A program made the translations under genes and the position numbers. The notes under the pieces were generated by a model. The model had not been told where the DNA came from, made no database searches, and saw nothing but the letters and a program-made list of their open reading frames with translations. From Acanthosepion esculentum (taxonomy: Eukaryota > Mollusca > Cephalopoda > Sepiida > Sepiidae), in NCBI GenBank assembly GCA_964036315.1, contig OZ038509.1:26534022-26598021 (forward strand): a stretch of DNA of 64,000 nucleotides. Reading direction: 5' to 3'. Numbering within the stretch: the first letter of the stretch is position 1; each line of letters opens with the position of its first letter. Positions 32,616 through 44,816 of the stretch are shown here, piece after piece.

Positions 32616-32750
32616 TAAAAGTGAACATTGAAGTCAACACTTAGAGGTGACTGTCTGTTTCATGCTGGACACAATCGTCAGGCCTAACGATTGCATCCAG
32701 CATGAAACAGACTGTCACCTCTAAGTGTTGACTTCAATGTTCACTTTTAT
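32616..32750. mobile_element. TA-bracketed foldback, family A, complete
   Basis: Arms 32616-32678 and 32687-32750 are near-perfect inverse copies (AAAGTGAACATTGAAGTCAA, CACTTAGAGGTGACTGTC, TGTTTCATGCTGGA) with an 8-base loop. The inner ends read CTGACGA-TTGTGTCCAGCAT-GAAACAG on the minus strand. It is followed by CTCTATCTCTGATATTGAG and ATAAATATAGCACACC up to the TA array at 32827-32876, the same order as at 63790-63990. Confidence 0.9.
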
Positions 32751-32824
32751 ACTTACACACGCTCTATCTCTGATATTGAGCACTTTATCCCATAAATATA
32801 GCACACCTTAAGACTATATTTCTT

Positions 32825-32826
<2 letters not shown>

Positions 32827-32876
<50 letters not shown>
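32827..32876. repeat. (TA)n microsatellite
   Basis: Perfect AT array closing the family A element. Another lies at 33501-33555. In 32880-33500 I see no recognisable gene. Confidence 0.97.
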
Positions 32877-32878
<2 letters not shown>

Positions 32879-33497
32879 CTGTATTTTTCTTTCTTTTTCT
32901 GTCCCTTCTTTCTCTCATTTTCTTTCCTCTTTGTTAATCATATCAGATCATCCTCCGGTTTTTCTCCCCCAAGTGAGTCTGTTTCTTAAACCCTTTTATA
33001 CTGAGATTTTAGGATGAATAAACAAACCAAGCTGTTAGTTACTATGTCTCGGTCTTTTCAAGGAATTTCAGTGAGGTTTTAATATTCTTGACAAAGACTT
33101 GCTCAGCATTATATATTCTCTATTTTTATTGTTGTCATAATCATGGAAGGCAACTGCAAACACATTGCTCAGCAAAGAAGAGTAAAGGGAAATTTGAGTT
33201 CATGCCAATGTTGGAAATGATCTTGATAACTAGCAGCCATACTAAAAGTAATTTCATTAGGTCTGCACAGCAATATTTCATTGATTAGTGCACAGCATCC
33301 TTCCATTGTCACCGAGGACAAAGCAAATTGATTTGAGAGAAGGCAAAGTGGCTTTTCTACTTGAAAACAGCATTGCATTGGCCTGAACGTTTATTTAGGT
33401 ATTAAGTAAGTTTTCTATTTCATAAAATGAATAATCTTCTTTCAATCTTTCAAACTTCATTCAATCCAATACTTCCAAACACCATAATAATCACACA

Positions 33498-33558
<61 letters not shown>

Positions 33559-33653
33559 CTCAGATACTAATATTCCATGGTTATAATTTATTACATTGTA
33601 ATTGTAATCATGATCCAATTCATCAGACCTACAAATTCAAAAAGAAATCCGGG

Positions 33654-33659
33654 TGTATA

Positions 33660-33695
<36 letters not shown>

Positions 33696-33852
33696 TGTAT
33701 GTATGTGTGTTTGTGTTTATATGCATATGTGTGTGTGTGTTTATATATATATATATGTGTGTGCGTGTGTGTTTATATATATATATATGTGTGTGCGTGT
33801 ATGTTTATATATATATATATATGTGTGTGTGTTTTTATATATATATATATAT
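33654..33852. repeat. (TATG)n, (TG)n and (TA)n compound microsatellite
   Basis: Alternating TATG, TGTGTG and TATATA blocks in five cycles. Three overlapping Tyr/Val/Cys-rich open frames come only from the repeat. Confidence 0.97.
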
Positions 33853-35400
33853 TGCACTTATTTAGTCCTGTGAGAACACTAGAAAATTAAATACAAAACT
33901 TGTAATCTAAAATTGTCTGTCAAATTTAATGAAACTTGCATAAAAGAAAGAATACTACCTAAATGTGTGTGTGTTATTGGCAGTGAAACTTATGCTAATC
34001 TCCTTGTCTTGTTCATCTAATCTGTTAACTGCTTTTAATACCCCCCTCAATCTGGCATCATCACAGTTTCACGAATGTGTTTATCAATAAGACTTTGTGA
34101 CTTCTTTCCACTCCAAACTCAACCAGGTGGAAGTTCTCATTTTATTACACAGAATTTTTGTTATCTATTCTACTCCTCCTCCTCGTTATTATTATTATTA
34201 TTTAATAGATCCCCCCCTTCGCCAATAAATGACAGATACCTAGAATTAATTGAAAGTGGGACAATCACAATTTAGATCTATGGTAAAGGTTTGGAAATAC
34301 AGTATCTCAGGACTTCAGAAAACAAATGATTCAACATCAAGTTCTGATGTGCCAAAAAACATAGTTTGGGTTTTTTGATTGCAGTCAACCCTAAATGGGG
34401 ATCTTCATTTTCCACTGGTAGATCTGACCTTGGATAATGGCAGTTGTGCTAAAGGGTAAACATTATCCATAACAGGGAATCTATATGATAAATGCAAATG
34501 TCAGTTTGTCACTGTGTCACGCTTTTTCAACTTTACTCCTAGAGGGCATCGCCCAACATATCAGACCGTTCTGGAATAAGGCCAACTTCATAAACAACTT
34601 AAAAACATTTGAGCCCAGATCTGACCTGCAATCCTGAAATTTTGGATTTACAAGTTTTCATTACTGCGACTGTTTTCAGTGAATTTTATTTTTTTAACAT
34701 GATTTTTTGCAACAAATTATTTTGTATGATGAAATTTTTATAACTTGAAAATAAATTTGGGAATAATCAAAATTAATTGTGAAATCCAGCAAAAGTCGTC
34801 CATGAAATAAAAACATTTATTTGTATGTGAATTAATGCCCTACGTACATGAAATTGTTTGTAAGTGGTGGCAGAAGAATTATCGTTGAACTTTTAAAAGG
34901 TAAGCTTAAATATTAATGCAATACTTAAATGCAGTGATCAATTTTGAGTTCTTCTGTGGTTTCTTACCTATCATATCTACTCTTCTCTACCGATTGTGTT
35001 GAAGGCCCAATCAAGAGCCCTCCAAAGGAGCTAGCTTAAATGCTGCCCAACAGGGGAGCTTTTAAGCTAGTAAAGAAGTAAATTTGTTAATTCACATACT
35101 GCTGGGGAGGAGTAAAGCAGTAGGAGGAAAGTGCATACTAAAAAGAAATGACCTCCAATGCAAACCTCAGGCATAACCATATAGCTGTTTATTATACGAG
35201 GCTGGGGGAAGAAATGAGGGAGTGAGTATTGAGGATTCCTGATGCAAACAATCAGTTGAAGGTTATGGGATAGAGGCAAGCTAGAATTCTGTAATCAGTG
35301 GATCTTGCTTAATTAGAATAGAGTAACGGCTAGCAATAATTGATAAACAGGTTTGTCAAAGAGAGCCATATATAATTATAAATAACTGGGTGAGACTCAA
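33853..35400. other. Non-coding, no recognised gene
   Basis: Mixed AT-rich sequence with (TTA)n near 34187-34201 (ATTATTATTATTATT). Reverse-strand words near 34020-34140 repeat those at 29360-29470 (TTGTTCATCTAATCTGTTA; GTTGAGTTTTGAGTGGA-like), so 29150-29600 and 33960-34260 are inverted copies of one repeat. No protein similarity seen. Confidence 0.45.
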
Positions 35401-36452
35401 TAAATTTGGATAGCTTTATTTATATAGATATAGATATTCACATTATCCATATATATATATATCCATATATATCCATATAGATATTCACATTATCCATATC
35501 CATATATATATATCCATATATATCCATATAGATATTCACATTATCCATATATATATATATCCATATAGATATTCACATTATCCATATATATATATATCCA
35601 TATAGATATTCACATTATCCATATATATATGTATATCCATATATATCCATATAGATATTCACATTATCCATATATATATATATATCCATATATATCCATA
35701 TAGATATTCACATTATCCATATATATATATATATCCATATAGATACCCATATAGATATTCACATTATCCATATATATATATCCATATAGATATATATCTA
35801 TATATATCCATATAGATATTCACATTATCCATATATATATGTATATATCCATATAGATATATATCCATATATATATTCACATTATCCATGTATATATATC
35901 CATATATATCCATATAGATATTCACATTATCCATATATATATATATCCATATATATATCCATATAGATATTCACATTATCCATATAAATATATCTATATG
36001 TATCCATATAGATATTCACATTATCCATATAAATATATCTATATATATCCATATAGATATTCACATTATCCATATATATATATCCATATAGATATTCACA
36101 TTATCTATATATATATATCCATATAGATATATATATCCATATAGATATTCACATTATCCATATATATATATCCATATAGATATTCACATTATCCATATAT
36201 ATATCCATATAGATATATATCCATATAGATATTCACATTATCCATATATATATCCATATAGATATATATCCATATAGATATTCACATTATCCATATATAT
36301 ATCCATATAGATATATATCCATATAGATATTCACATTATCCATATATATATCCATATAGATATATATCCATATAGATATTCACATTATCCATATATATAT
36401 CCATATAGATATATATCCATATAGATATTCACATTATCCATATATATATATT
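35400..36452. repeat. AT-rich minisatellite (GATATTCACATTATCCATATA)n, higher order
   Basis: About 20 blocks of ATATAGATATTCACATTATC separated by TATA/TCCATATA runs of varying length, with a regular higher-order period in the last 350 bp. The conserved word ATTCACATTATCC marks each unit. Confidence 0.95.
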
Positions 36453-36499
36453 ATATGAGTTAAAGATCAAATGTGGATTGGAATGCTACAGGATGAGAA

Positions 36500-36755
36500 A
36501 AAGAACAAATTGAAAACCTTTATCAATCTAACATGTTTCACTTTCATTAAAACTTTGTCAGAAAACGGACAAAAAAACAGGATTTTAGTATTTTGTTTGG
36601 TTTAATTCTATTTGGTAAGTCTCGTATCACATGCATTAAAATGAAACAAAATTGAAAATAACAAAGTCCAGGTTTAATGCTTTCTCTCAATCTCTGATGA
36701 AGCTTTAATAAAAGTGAAACATGTTAGATTGATAAACGTTTCCAATTTGTTCTTT
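36500..36755. mobile_element. TA-bracketed foldback, family B
   Basis: The left arm 36500-36561 and right arm 36694-36755 are inverse copies (AAGAACAAATTG, TCAATCTAACATGTTTCAC). The right arm carries CTGATGA (36694-36700), a stem GCTTT-AATA-AAAGT, and GAAACATG (36716-36723). TA-rich minisatellite lies on the left; the family A half follows on the right. Confidence 0.85.
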
Positions 36756-36765
36756 ATCGTCGGCC

Positions 36766-36813
36766 CACGAGTGCTGTTATTTTTCTCGGATGAGAAAAAT
36801 AACAGCACTCGTG
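36766..36813. repeat. Perfect 22-bp hairpin
   Basis: CACGAGTGCTGTTATTTTTC + TC at 36766-36787 is exactly inverse to 36792-36813, with a GGAT loop. It joins the family B foldback to the family A half-element. Confidence 0.9.
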
Positions 36814-36816
36814 CCC

Positions 36817-36878
36817 CAACGATTGCATCTAGCATGAAACAGACTGTCGCCTCTAAGTGTTGACTTCTATGTTCACTT

Positions 36879-36883
<5 letters not shown>
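36817..36883. mobile_element. Family A half-element
   Basis: One arm only: AACGATTGCATCTAGCATG + AAACAGACTGTCGCCTC, AAGTGTTGACTTCTATG, ending at a TA array. The other arm is replaced by the hairpin at 36766-36813. Confidence 0.8.
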
Positions 36884-36917
<34 letters not shown>

Positions 36918-36923
<6 letters not shown>

Positions 36924-38972
36924 TGTCACACATGAAATGACTCACTTTATAACAAATGAATAAAACACTTCTGAAATGTTAAATAACTAATTTATTTAGT
37001 TGAAATAGGCATTATGTTGATGAATGACTGTTCTCCCATGTACCTGTAAATTCTTGATCCCATCTTTAAAAAAAACTTTACCATCCTTTCATGTGATAAA
37101 CAATTTAAATTACCTCTTCCTTATTGGAAAATGTTTTATTGCATATGAAAAGCACAAAATGCTTAAATAAGTGATAATCAGTAGGAGAGATATCAGGTGA
37201 ATATAGAGGATGAGGCAAAATTTCAGAATTCAAATGCTTCGATTACCTCTTCCTTATTGGAGAATGTTTTATTGTGTATGAAAAGCTCAAAATGCTTAAA
37301 TAAGTGATAATCAGTAGGAGAGATATCAAGTGAATATGGAGGATGAGGTAAAATTTCAGAATTCAGTCTATGCAGCTTTTGAATACTTTATTGAGAATTG
37401 TTTTGCCGTGTGTTGTCGTGCAGCAAAATTGGGCCATCCCTATTCACAAGTCTAGAATGTTTCTTTTTCAATTTTTTGTGCATATGCTCAATTTCTCTAC
37501 AATACAAGGTTAATGTTATTGTTTTCCCTTGAGCCAAGAATGAATAATGAATAACAAATTTGAAAGACAGTAACCATTAACTTTTTAGGGTGCAGTGAAA
37601 GTTTTAGGTATTCTTTTGGTGATTCACTTGTATCTAACCACTGGCCTAGCCTCTTAAAGAGTATCCATTTCTCATCACATGTAATGATTCAATGTAAAAA
37701 TGGTTCTTTTTCCCCCGGTTTATACTCATACAGTAAGATGACTCAACATTGTTTCATTGTAATCATTTTCATTGGGCTTATGACTAACAATATATTAAAA
37801 GAAATATTATCTAAAAAGTAAGTGCTGTAACCTAGGGAAGGTTACTGAATAGAATAATCAAACGAAGGTTGGTAATGAGTGATAATACTTAGGACAAGAA
37901 CAACACATATAAGATTCACCAGTGGCACGTAAAAGAAGTTGTACAAACCAACTTATGCACAAACATATACATACAAACACAAAATCACATGTGCAATGCC
38001 AAACAATCTTTGGCTAATAAATCACTAATACATTTTCTACAGGCAATTTACAAATCGCAGTAATGCGACAATTTTGGAATCGCTTTATTTTTAAGTCGTC
38101 AAATTTGTGTACTTTTGGAAGAAGTGGTTCACAGAGCTTCCTTAAGTCTCCCCAAAGCTCGCTCGCTCGCTGATTGGTTGATGCCAACCAATCAAATCGT
38201 TTGCACATGACGAATAATTCGTCCCATGCAATGAATCAGAGCCTATAGTCACTTATTTAAGCCAAGATTTTTCTCATCTCAATTAGTGAGACCTCAACTG
38301 CTAAATGAATCTACGACAGTTGGAACTCCAGTTCTAACCATGCGCCAACCTTCTCACTCCCACACACACCGACAGGCTGACGATAATTTGTACACCTTCA
38401 CTAAAAACTTCTTTTGACACAACAATACTTTTCAACAGTAATATCACAAGAACAATATCACGAAACTCTCATGAACATTTATCCAGTGAACTTTAAACCA
38501 AATAATTATCTTTCACTGAACGCTTAAATTTTAATCAAAGGGAGGGAACTCTTGATTAATTCAACCTTTCTTACTTAAATGCATGTTTTCTTTCACATCG
38601 TTGTTTGATATTGTACATCTTGTTAATATACATATATTTTATGTACAACAATGTCTTGTGGCTATTCTTCTTGCATAAGTCCTGTTTTCTTATCAAAGTT
38701 AAATTAATGTGGTGAAGTCCACCACAAAGTATTCAACTGCTAGAAGTGAGTTAAGTGAATTTCAAAATAAATCTCCAACTGCAGACCAACATACAGTATT
38801 TACTACTGTATTTATGTGAATGGAGACACACCTATTATTATCTGTAGGTATGCTACAACAGAAAGAGTCAGAAATAAATCAAGACTTTTTTATATACTAA
38901 GGAGGTTACTTCATTAGACAACCAGATCAACAACCAACCAAAAAATGCATCATTTCATGTGTGACAACCTAA
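36918..38972 (-). mobile_element. mariner element, 2.05 kb, degenerate
   Basis: Termini AGGTTGTCACACATGAAAT (from 36920) and its inverse ending at 38970, with TA on both outer sides. These are mariner-type inverted repeats. A transposase remnant occupies the left half on the minus strand. The right half (37800-38900) is unassigned, making the element longer than a typical 1.3-kb mariner, so it probably contains another insertion. Confidence 0.85.
37090..37740 (-). pseudogene. mariner transposase fragment, decayed
   Basis: Minus-strand translation across frameshifts shows FVIHYSFLAQGKTITLTLYC, EIEHMHKKLKK, LVNRDGPILLHDNTRQ (second catalytic Asp), then EILPHPPYSLDISPTDYHLF (third Asp of the DD34D triad) and KTFSNKEE. 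The last segment is present twice because of a 133-bp tandem duplication (about 37110-37242 and 37243-37366), one copy reading YSPD and the other YSLD. No intact frame. Family assignment to mariner is firm. Confidence 0.85.
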
Positions 38973-39411
38973 TATGTATACACAAACACTACCCAGATTG
39001 TCCATTAGTATGCTAGACAAATTGACAATACGATATCCAGGTGGGGCGTTACTATAATACCCAGATAGCTGGAACATACATGCATACACATACCTTTTAA
39101 CGACTCTTTGTCAGCATTTGTGCTTATATTTTAATAAATTTACTGTCAATCTGAAAAGGGTTTTTTGTTTTTTTTATTAATCTCTCTCTCTCCCCCAAAC
39201 CTGTTTTTAGTGCAAGTCTAATTTTTCTGCCTGTTTCCTTCTCTTTTGTGTGTTTTCATCTCTCAATGCATAAAAGAAATCTACAGTTTCATTGCAGTCA
39301 ACCACCCTAAGAAATTTTTAAAGAAATAGAAATGGCCATTTTTTATGTTTACCTCTTATCTGTTTCTTTACTTAAAACCCCATTCCTAGAAGTCACTTCA
39401 AAATGTCTTCC

Positions 39412-39412
<1 letters not shown>

Positions 39413-39447
<35 letters not shown>

Positions 39448-39490
39448 ATGTAATGTGAATATTAATTATAATTAATCATCATCATCATCT
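39413..39490. repeat. (ATC)n microsatellite
   Basis: Two CATCAT tracts separated by a short AT palindrome (ATTAATTATAATTAAT). The surrounding 38975-39946 interval shows no recognisable gene. Confidence 0.97.
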
Positions 39491-39959
39491 CCTTCACTGC
39501 CTCTGCCAGCAAGCGAAGGCTTTTATACCCTGTTTTATATTTCTTTTCTTTCTTTTCTCATTCAGTTTCTGAACCCCTCCCCAACCTCATTACCCCCCCA
39601 CACTCTTCTTCACCTGACGTTCTCACAAGTTATTATTTCCAACATGAAACTGATATTCAGCCATCAAGGTTTAAACCTTTTGTACACTTTGTAATTCATA
39701 TCCAACCTATTGAGGAGTAAAAAAATAGTTACAAAATATGAGTATTAAAATGGAGTGAATAAAATCATCTATACCGTAAGTAGTTCTGTCAACATCACAG
39801 ATTTTTTTTTTTTTCCTCAAAACGCATTCTCGTTTTTGCTACTATAATTTATTTTAATGTTTTGCAAATTTTAAGTAAAAATGGATTTTTTTTACGGAAT
39901 TTTGTTTTAAAGATATTCAAGGCCACGATGACAGTGCAACTAGAAGATAAATTTTATCC

Positions 39960-40255
39960 CGAGGACGCATCGCCTAGTGGATAAAAGCATTAGTTGAGTG
40001 ATCAAAAAATGACTTGACCCAAAGAGTTGTGAGTTCAATATCTGGCCACAACAGAGGGTACAAAAACTGTTGAGGAGGAATTAACTGAAACTGAGATATC
40101 CTAAAAAGGCATGGCATGTGGAAGTAGAACAACCTACCCCAGTGGACTAAATAAAGGGTTCAGTTCAATATTCCAATATATATCACCTGAAGAAGGCTGG
40201 AGTGTACAACAGATGAAATGTGAATATGGCAATAAAGATGAGGACAATAGTGTAA
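39960..40255 (+). mobile_element. tRNA-derived SINE, full monomer with 13-bp TSD
   Basis: Flanked by ATAAATTTTATCC at 39947-39959 and 40256-40268. The head has ATCGCCTAGTGGATAAAAG (A box) and TGTGAGTTCAATATC (B box). The body has GTAGAACAACCTACCCCAG, AATAAAGGGTTCAG, the CCTGAAGAAGGCTGG stem-loop block, and the tail GATGAGGACAATAGTG. This is the reference monomer for the inverted dimers at 1129, 7815, 27770, 40298 and 52170. It has the general layout of cephalopod tRNA-SINEs. Confidence 0.9.
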
Positions 40256-40297
40256 ATAAATTTTATCCTTGCCCAGAAAAAAAAAAATAATAATTTA

Positions 40298-41063
40298 CAC
40301 TATTTACATTATTCAGACTATTGTCCTCATCTGAATTGCCATATTTATTACAACGTTTCAGACCATTGTACGCTCTGGCCTTCTTCAGGTGGTTGGAATA
40401 TCAAACTGAACCCTTTATTTCACTCACTGGGGTAGACTGTTCCAGTTCCATGTGCCATGTTTTTAATGGATGTCAGTTATCTCCTGTTAATTCCCCTCCG
40501 CAAGTTCTCAAGGACACATTGCACAGTGGATAAAGGCATTGGTTAGATCCAGTGACAGGACCCAAAGAGTGTCAGTTCAATACCCAGTTAAGGCAGTGGA
40601 GAACTTGGAGAGGGGAATTAACAGGAGATAACTGATAACTGACATCCATTAAAAACATGGCACGTAGAACTAGAACAATCTACCTCAGTAAGCGAAATAA
40701 AGGGTTCAGTTCAACATTCCAACCACCTGAAGAAGGCCAGAGCGTACAACGGCCGAAACATTGTCATAAATATGGCGACAAAGATGAGGACAATAGTCTG
40801 AATAATGTAAATAGTGTACATAATACCTCATCTCAGAAATATAGACAGATAATGAAGGGCCGAAACGTTGTAATAAATATGGCAACAAAGATGAGGACAA
40901 TAATCCGAATAATGTAAATAGTGTACATAATACCTCATCTCAGAAATATAGACAGATACTGAAAGGCCGAAACGTTGTAATAAATATGGCAACAAAGATG
41001 AGGACAATAATCCGAATAATGTAAATAGTGTACATAATACTTCATCTCAGAAATATAGATAGA
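40298..41063. mobile_element. Inverted SINE dimer with 9-bp TSD
   Basis: Flanked by AATAATTTA (40289-40297, 41064-41072). The left arm (-) is 40298 to about 40508. The right arm (+) is from the tRNA head GGACACATTGCACAGTGG (40511) through the body and three tail units to 41063. The left arm has one tail unit. An open frame of 86 codons begins at an ATG in the body (40657) and has equivalents in other copies. Confidence 0.85.
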
Positions 41064-41939
41064 AATAATTTATTTTCAATGTTTCATTTTTGTCTATAAA
41101 AGATTATGTATTTAAACTATTTGAAGCATTTTTCATTCCATTTTACATGGATTGATATCTCTGCCTCATGAATCATTTTTAATACATTTTAATCTTCATA
41201 TTTTGAAGAACTCAGTCGATTACTTTCCATCCCATCTACAGGGAAAGTTTGTCCCAGCTTTCCTGCATCAAAGAGTTTAGGTTAAAAAACTGGGTTTAGG
41301 TTAAAAAAATTACGACAAAACGCGAGTAAAAAAGCAGCAAGATAAGAGCGGACAAACTCTCTCTTTTAGGTGCGGACGAATAAAGAAAAAACTCCTGCTT
41401 GGTGGAATTACTTTTTATATTTTCCAGCTCTCTCATTAGTCAGAAAATATATTCTCATCTCTGATAAGAATCAAGGATTTGGAAGCCGGTTTTGAAAGTA
41501 AAAAGATTGGTTGAAATGAGGATAGAAAAAATAGCGAGAATGTGAACTTGTAAAATATTGTTCTCAAATTAAATTCCAACACGCCATTTTCTTTACTCGC
41601 TGGGTAAATCAACAGATGTCAAAATATTTCAAAATGGAAGATAAAGAAATCTGTCTTGAAGAGTTAAATGATTCCAAAATAGGACTTTTAAAATCCCCCA
41701 AATATTACTTTTCTATTGATACCACTTTCTTGAGTGATCTGGCGGGGTTGCAGGTAAAGATCAAGTGACAACAAGTTTTCTTGGATCAAAAAACCCTCCT
41801 CACTATTCTTGTACATTTCCATATAGTCACCCTTATTCTTATTACTTGTAGAGTCTTTTACAAAAATGATGGAATACTGATGTATGGATTTTGTAATTCT
41901 GTTTTGGATCAGTATTTGTTCACTCTTGCAAGAATCAAT

Positions 41940-42300
41940 CTGCTGCTTCTCAGTGCTCTGGTTAGATTCAGTGTATTGTACCTTTACACTGAGCCCGAGC
42001 AGGGTGTAGCGCACCTCTGCACCCAGCTCAGTGTAATGTGCCACTGCAGCCTGCCCAGGCTCAGTGTAATGTAACTCTACACAGGATTGGTGTAGCGTAC
42101 CTCTGTACCCTGACCAGGATCAATGTAATGTACCTCTGTACTCTGCCCAGGCTCAGTGTAGCATACCTCTGCACTCTTCCTAGGCTCAGTGTAATGTGCC
42201 TCTGCACCCTGCCTAGGATCAGTGTAGTGTATCTCTGTACCCTGCCCAGGATTGGTGTAACATACCTCTGCATCCTACCTAGGTTCACTGTATGGTATTT
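41940..42300. repeat. 33-bp minisatellite, about 9-10 units
   Basis: Units of GCCCAGGCTCAGTGTAATG + TACCTCTGCACCCT, 33 bp, with some 27-bp variants. Because the unit is a multiple of three, both strands stay open for over 80 codons, but the peptides are just repeats. A family R-like tail (TTTAAATAACC, CAATCAGTCC) follows at 42315-42365. Confidence 0.9.
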
Positions 42301-42409
42301 TACAATCAAAAATATGTTTGGGCTTTAAATAACCCCCCAAAATAAACAAGTCCATCAATCAGTCCTTCCTAACCTTTTGTTTGAAGTTGTGTAGAACTTG
42401 ATCATCTTG

Positions 42410-42750
42410 ATTGTATCCTTATTTTCTCTTTAAATTACATGTGTATACCCATTTTAATTGTTGCTGTCTTTGAAAGTCCTCAAGTGATGTGGTTTCTGTT
42501 AATTGGTAAACTTCTTTATTTGTGATTCTGTAGCACCAGTCCATGAAGTTCAAAAAAGGATGGTCCTCACTGAGACCGACATGGTTTGTTTGCTCAAAAT
42601 CATTTGCAATAATTGATCTGAAAAAGTGGTTGTATACAGCTGAATCCCAAATATTTCTAAGGGAGACTCTAAGTTGAGACTGTGTTAGTTGTTGTCTCCC
42701 CACACACCCCCCCCACTTCACTCCAAGAATTGCATTCACAATATGTCAGT
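42410..42750 (-). pseudogene. LINE RT C-terminal fragment
   Basis: A 106-residue minus-strand frame carries GCVGRQQLTQSQLRVSLRNI, WDSAVYNHFF, FMDWCYRITNKEVYQLT and SLEDFQRQQQLKWV. The ITNKEV...RQLKWxxHV pattern is the post-RT region of common animal LINEs. Only this C-terminal section is present. Confidence 0.6.
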
Positions 42751-43727
42751 TGAAAAACAAAAATTAAATTCTTCCCTTTTTACTTCACCTGTAAAGCAAG
42801 TGCATTTAATTTGCACCTGTTTCACCTTTTTGTTTGTCCTTGACATTGGATAACAGCTTCTTACTACTGTGACCAATTTATTAACAGTCGGTAAAAACAA
42901 AATGTTTAACATAAATGCTTACAAATCACGTTTTGTCAGGTGTGACTGAGAAAGCTCACCTTGTACTAACATATGACCCTGAAAAAGTCTCGGTCAAAAA
43001 TAGATATGTGTTTCTTTTGTTTATTGAAATCAATGAGAATTTTTTCTTGTTTCTTAAAATAGTCACTTAGAACATTGACTTTTATTGCTTTAGTCTTAAT
43101 GAAACGACAACTATATATGATTTTATTATCTCGTGTTTTGCTGGGCCCCTAACTCAACCTTTGCAAGTTTTTAAGATTAATGATGTGTTGAACCTTTAGA
43201 TACACTATGTCATCTCCTGAAAGGACCTCTTAGAAAACATCTTACCAAAAATACCACATCTGATCTGGATTTAAAAACATGGCTGAGAGTTTCTTTGCTG
43301 AAGTAAGAAATTATCTTTCTTTTTTTTAATTTAACATGTTGCCTCCGAAACAACCCACTGGAGGGTCATGTTGATATATCTGCAAGACCTACACAACCCT
43401 CTGCTGGGTTATTTTCCAATTTCTTTTCTATGAGGATTATTGGAAGTGGGATGCTATGATTGATTATTTATGAGATGAGTGTACATCAGAATTACTTTTT
43501 TTCTTTTCTTTTCTTTTTTTTGTTTTTACAAAATAATTAAATTATTTTATTTTTTTTATCCTTTATTTTGTTTTCATTTTGGAATTTCTACTGTTGATTT
43601 TTGGGGCCATTTCTTTTTTATTTTACATAGAGCTGTACGATGCATTCATGTGGAACTCTGGGTCATAAAATGGACTTGGTACTGAACAACACATCAGTTT
43701 GTCATGAGTAATAAATACTATCTATGA

Positions 43728-43945
43728 CAGGGGTGGGCAAACTACGGCCCGCGGGCCACATGCGGCCCACCAAACGATTTCGTGCGGCCCGCTTTAAAAT
43801 GTTATTTCTTAAAACTATATTTTTTCCTTTAAAAGCCCTTTATTTTGCCAATTTTAAATATCAATTATTTTGTTTTATATATACTATGCGGCCCAGTAAA
43901 ATTTTTAGAATGTGGCCCTTGTACTAAAATGTTTGCCCACCCCTG
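43728..43945. mobile_element. hAT-type MITE, 218 bp, 8-bp TSD
   Basis: Inverted termini CAGGGGTGGGCAAAC and GTTTGCCCACCCCTG, flanked by the octamer ATCTATGA at 43720-43727 and 43946-43953. Subterminal GCGGCCC words (ACGGCCCGCGGGCCACATGC, TGCGGCCC) are typical of the widespread CAGGGGTGGGCAAAC hAT elements. No transposase. Confidence 0.95.
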
Positions 43946-44539
43946 ATCTATGATATCCTTGCCTCATATATGAAACAATGTCAAGACAAAGTCACTTGTA
44001 CCAAAATTAAGATATGGTGTTGGGACCCTGGGACAACAAGGGAGAATGATGCTTGGGAGCCAATGTGTTAAGCGAACTCAAACACCATTAACTCGTCTCT
44101 TCTGTTCTTCTCTGTCTCCAATGAACGATCTCAGCCTGACACCCCCACCACCAACCACGCCCCCACCCCACGCCCCCACCCCACCTTCTCTTAGTTGTCA
44201 ACCCACACATCTGTTTTTCAATTACTTTCATACTTAGATTGTAAGTAGGATTTAGTATTATTGGTCACAACTCCTACCAGCAGCTGCAGTATTGTTTGCT
44301 GTACTACCTGATCATGTCGCTTATCACCTGTTAACGATCATTGCACATCTAAAGCTAAAGCTAATATATTGGTCTGTTGATGCTTTCCGATTAATGTAAC
44401 TGAATAGTTACTGCCAGCTCCAAGTTTTTGACATTGAGATTTGTTCGTATAGGGCAGTGATTTCCAAAGCAGGCAGTGGAATGATTGGTGGGGAGGCAGT
44501 GAGAAAAAAGTGGGAAGCCAGAGTGGGGTTGGGTGGTTG

Positions 44540-44680
44540 ATTTTGTTTAGTGGCATATCAACACCTCTGTGGGTTATTTAATGACAACATCTAAATATTT
44601 TGTACATAATTTTATTCTTTCAGTGTAAAGTGGCATTCTCACCTTGCTTGGAGTGAAATGATTAAAAAAAAAAAAAAGAG
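44540..44680. mobile_element. Family R tail (-) followed by a LINE 3' end (+)
   Basis: 44545-44590 is the inverse of the family R tail (TTAGTGGCATATCAACACC, GTGGGTTATTTAATG). 44620-44680 is the LINE terminus (CACCTTGCTTGGAGTGAAAT + GATT) with a 14-base poly(A). Confidence 0.6.
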
Positions 44681-44777
44681 TGGCTTATCATCAAATTGAT
44701 TGAGATACATTGTTTGATCCTCACTGGGTGTTCCATACTTTTGACCTTATGCCACATCTAAACCGTGCTTGGTAAAT

Positions 44778-44810
<33 letters not shown>

Positions 44811-44816
<6 letters not shown>

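Noticed and set aside
33577..33890. Cys/Tyr/Val-rich short proteins in three overlapping frames
   Set aside because: All arise from the TATG/TG/TA compound microsatellite.
42038..42328. Cys/Leu-rich secreted peptide or toxin-like repeat ORF
   Set aside because: The frame is open on both strands only because the minisatellite unit is 33 bp; no signal peptide or splice context was seen.
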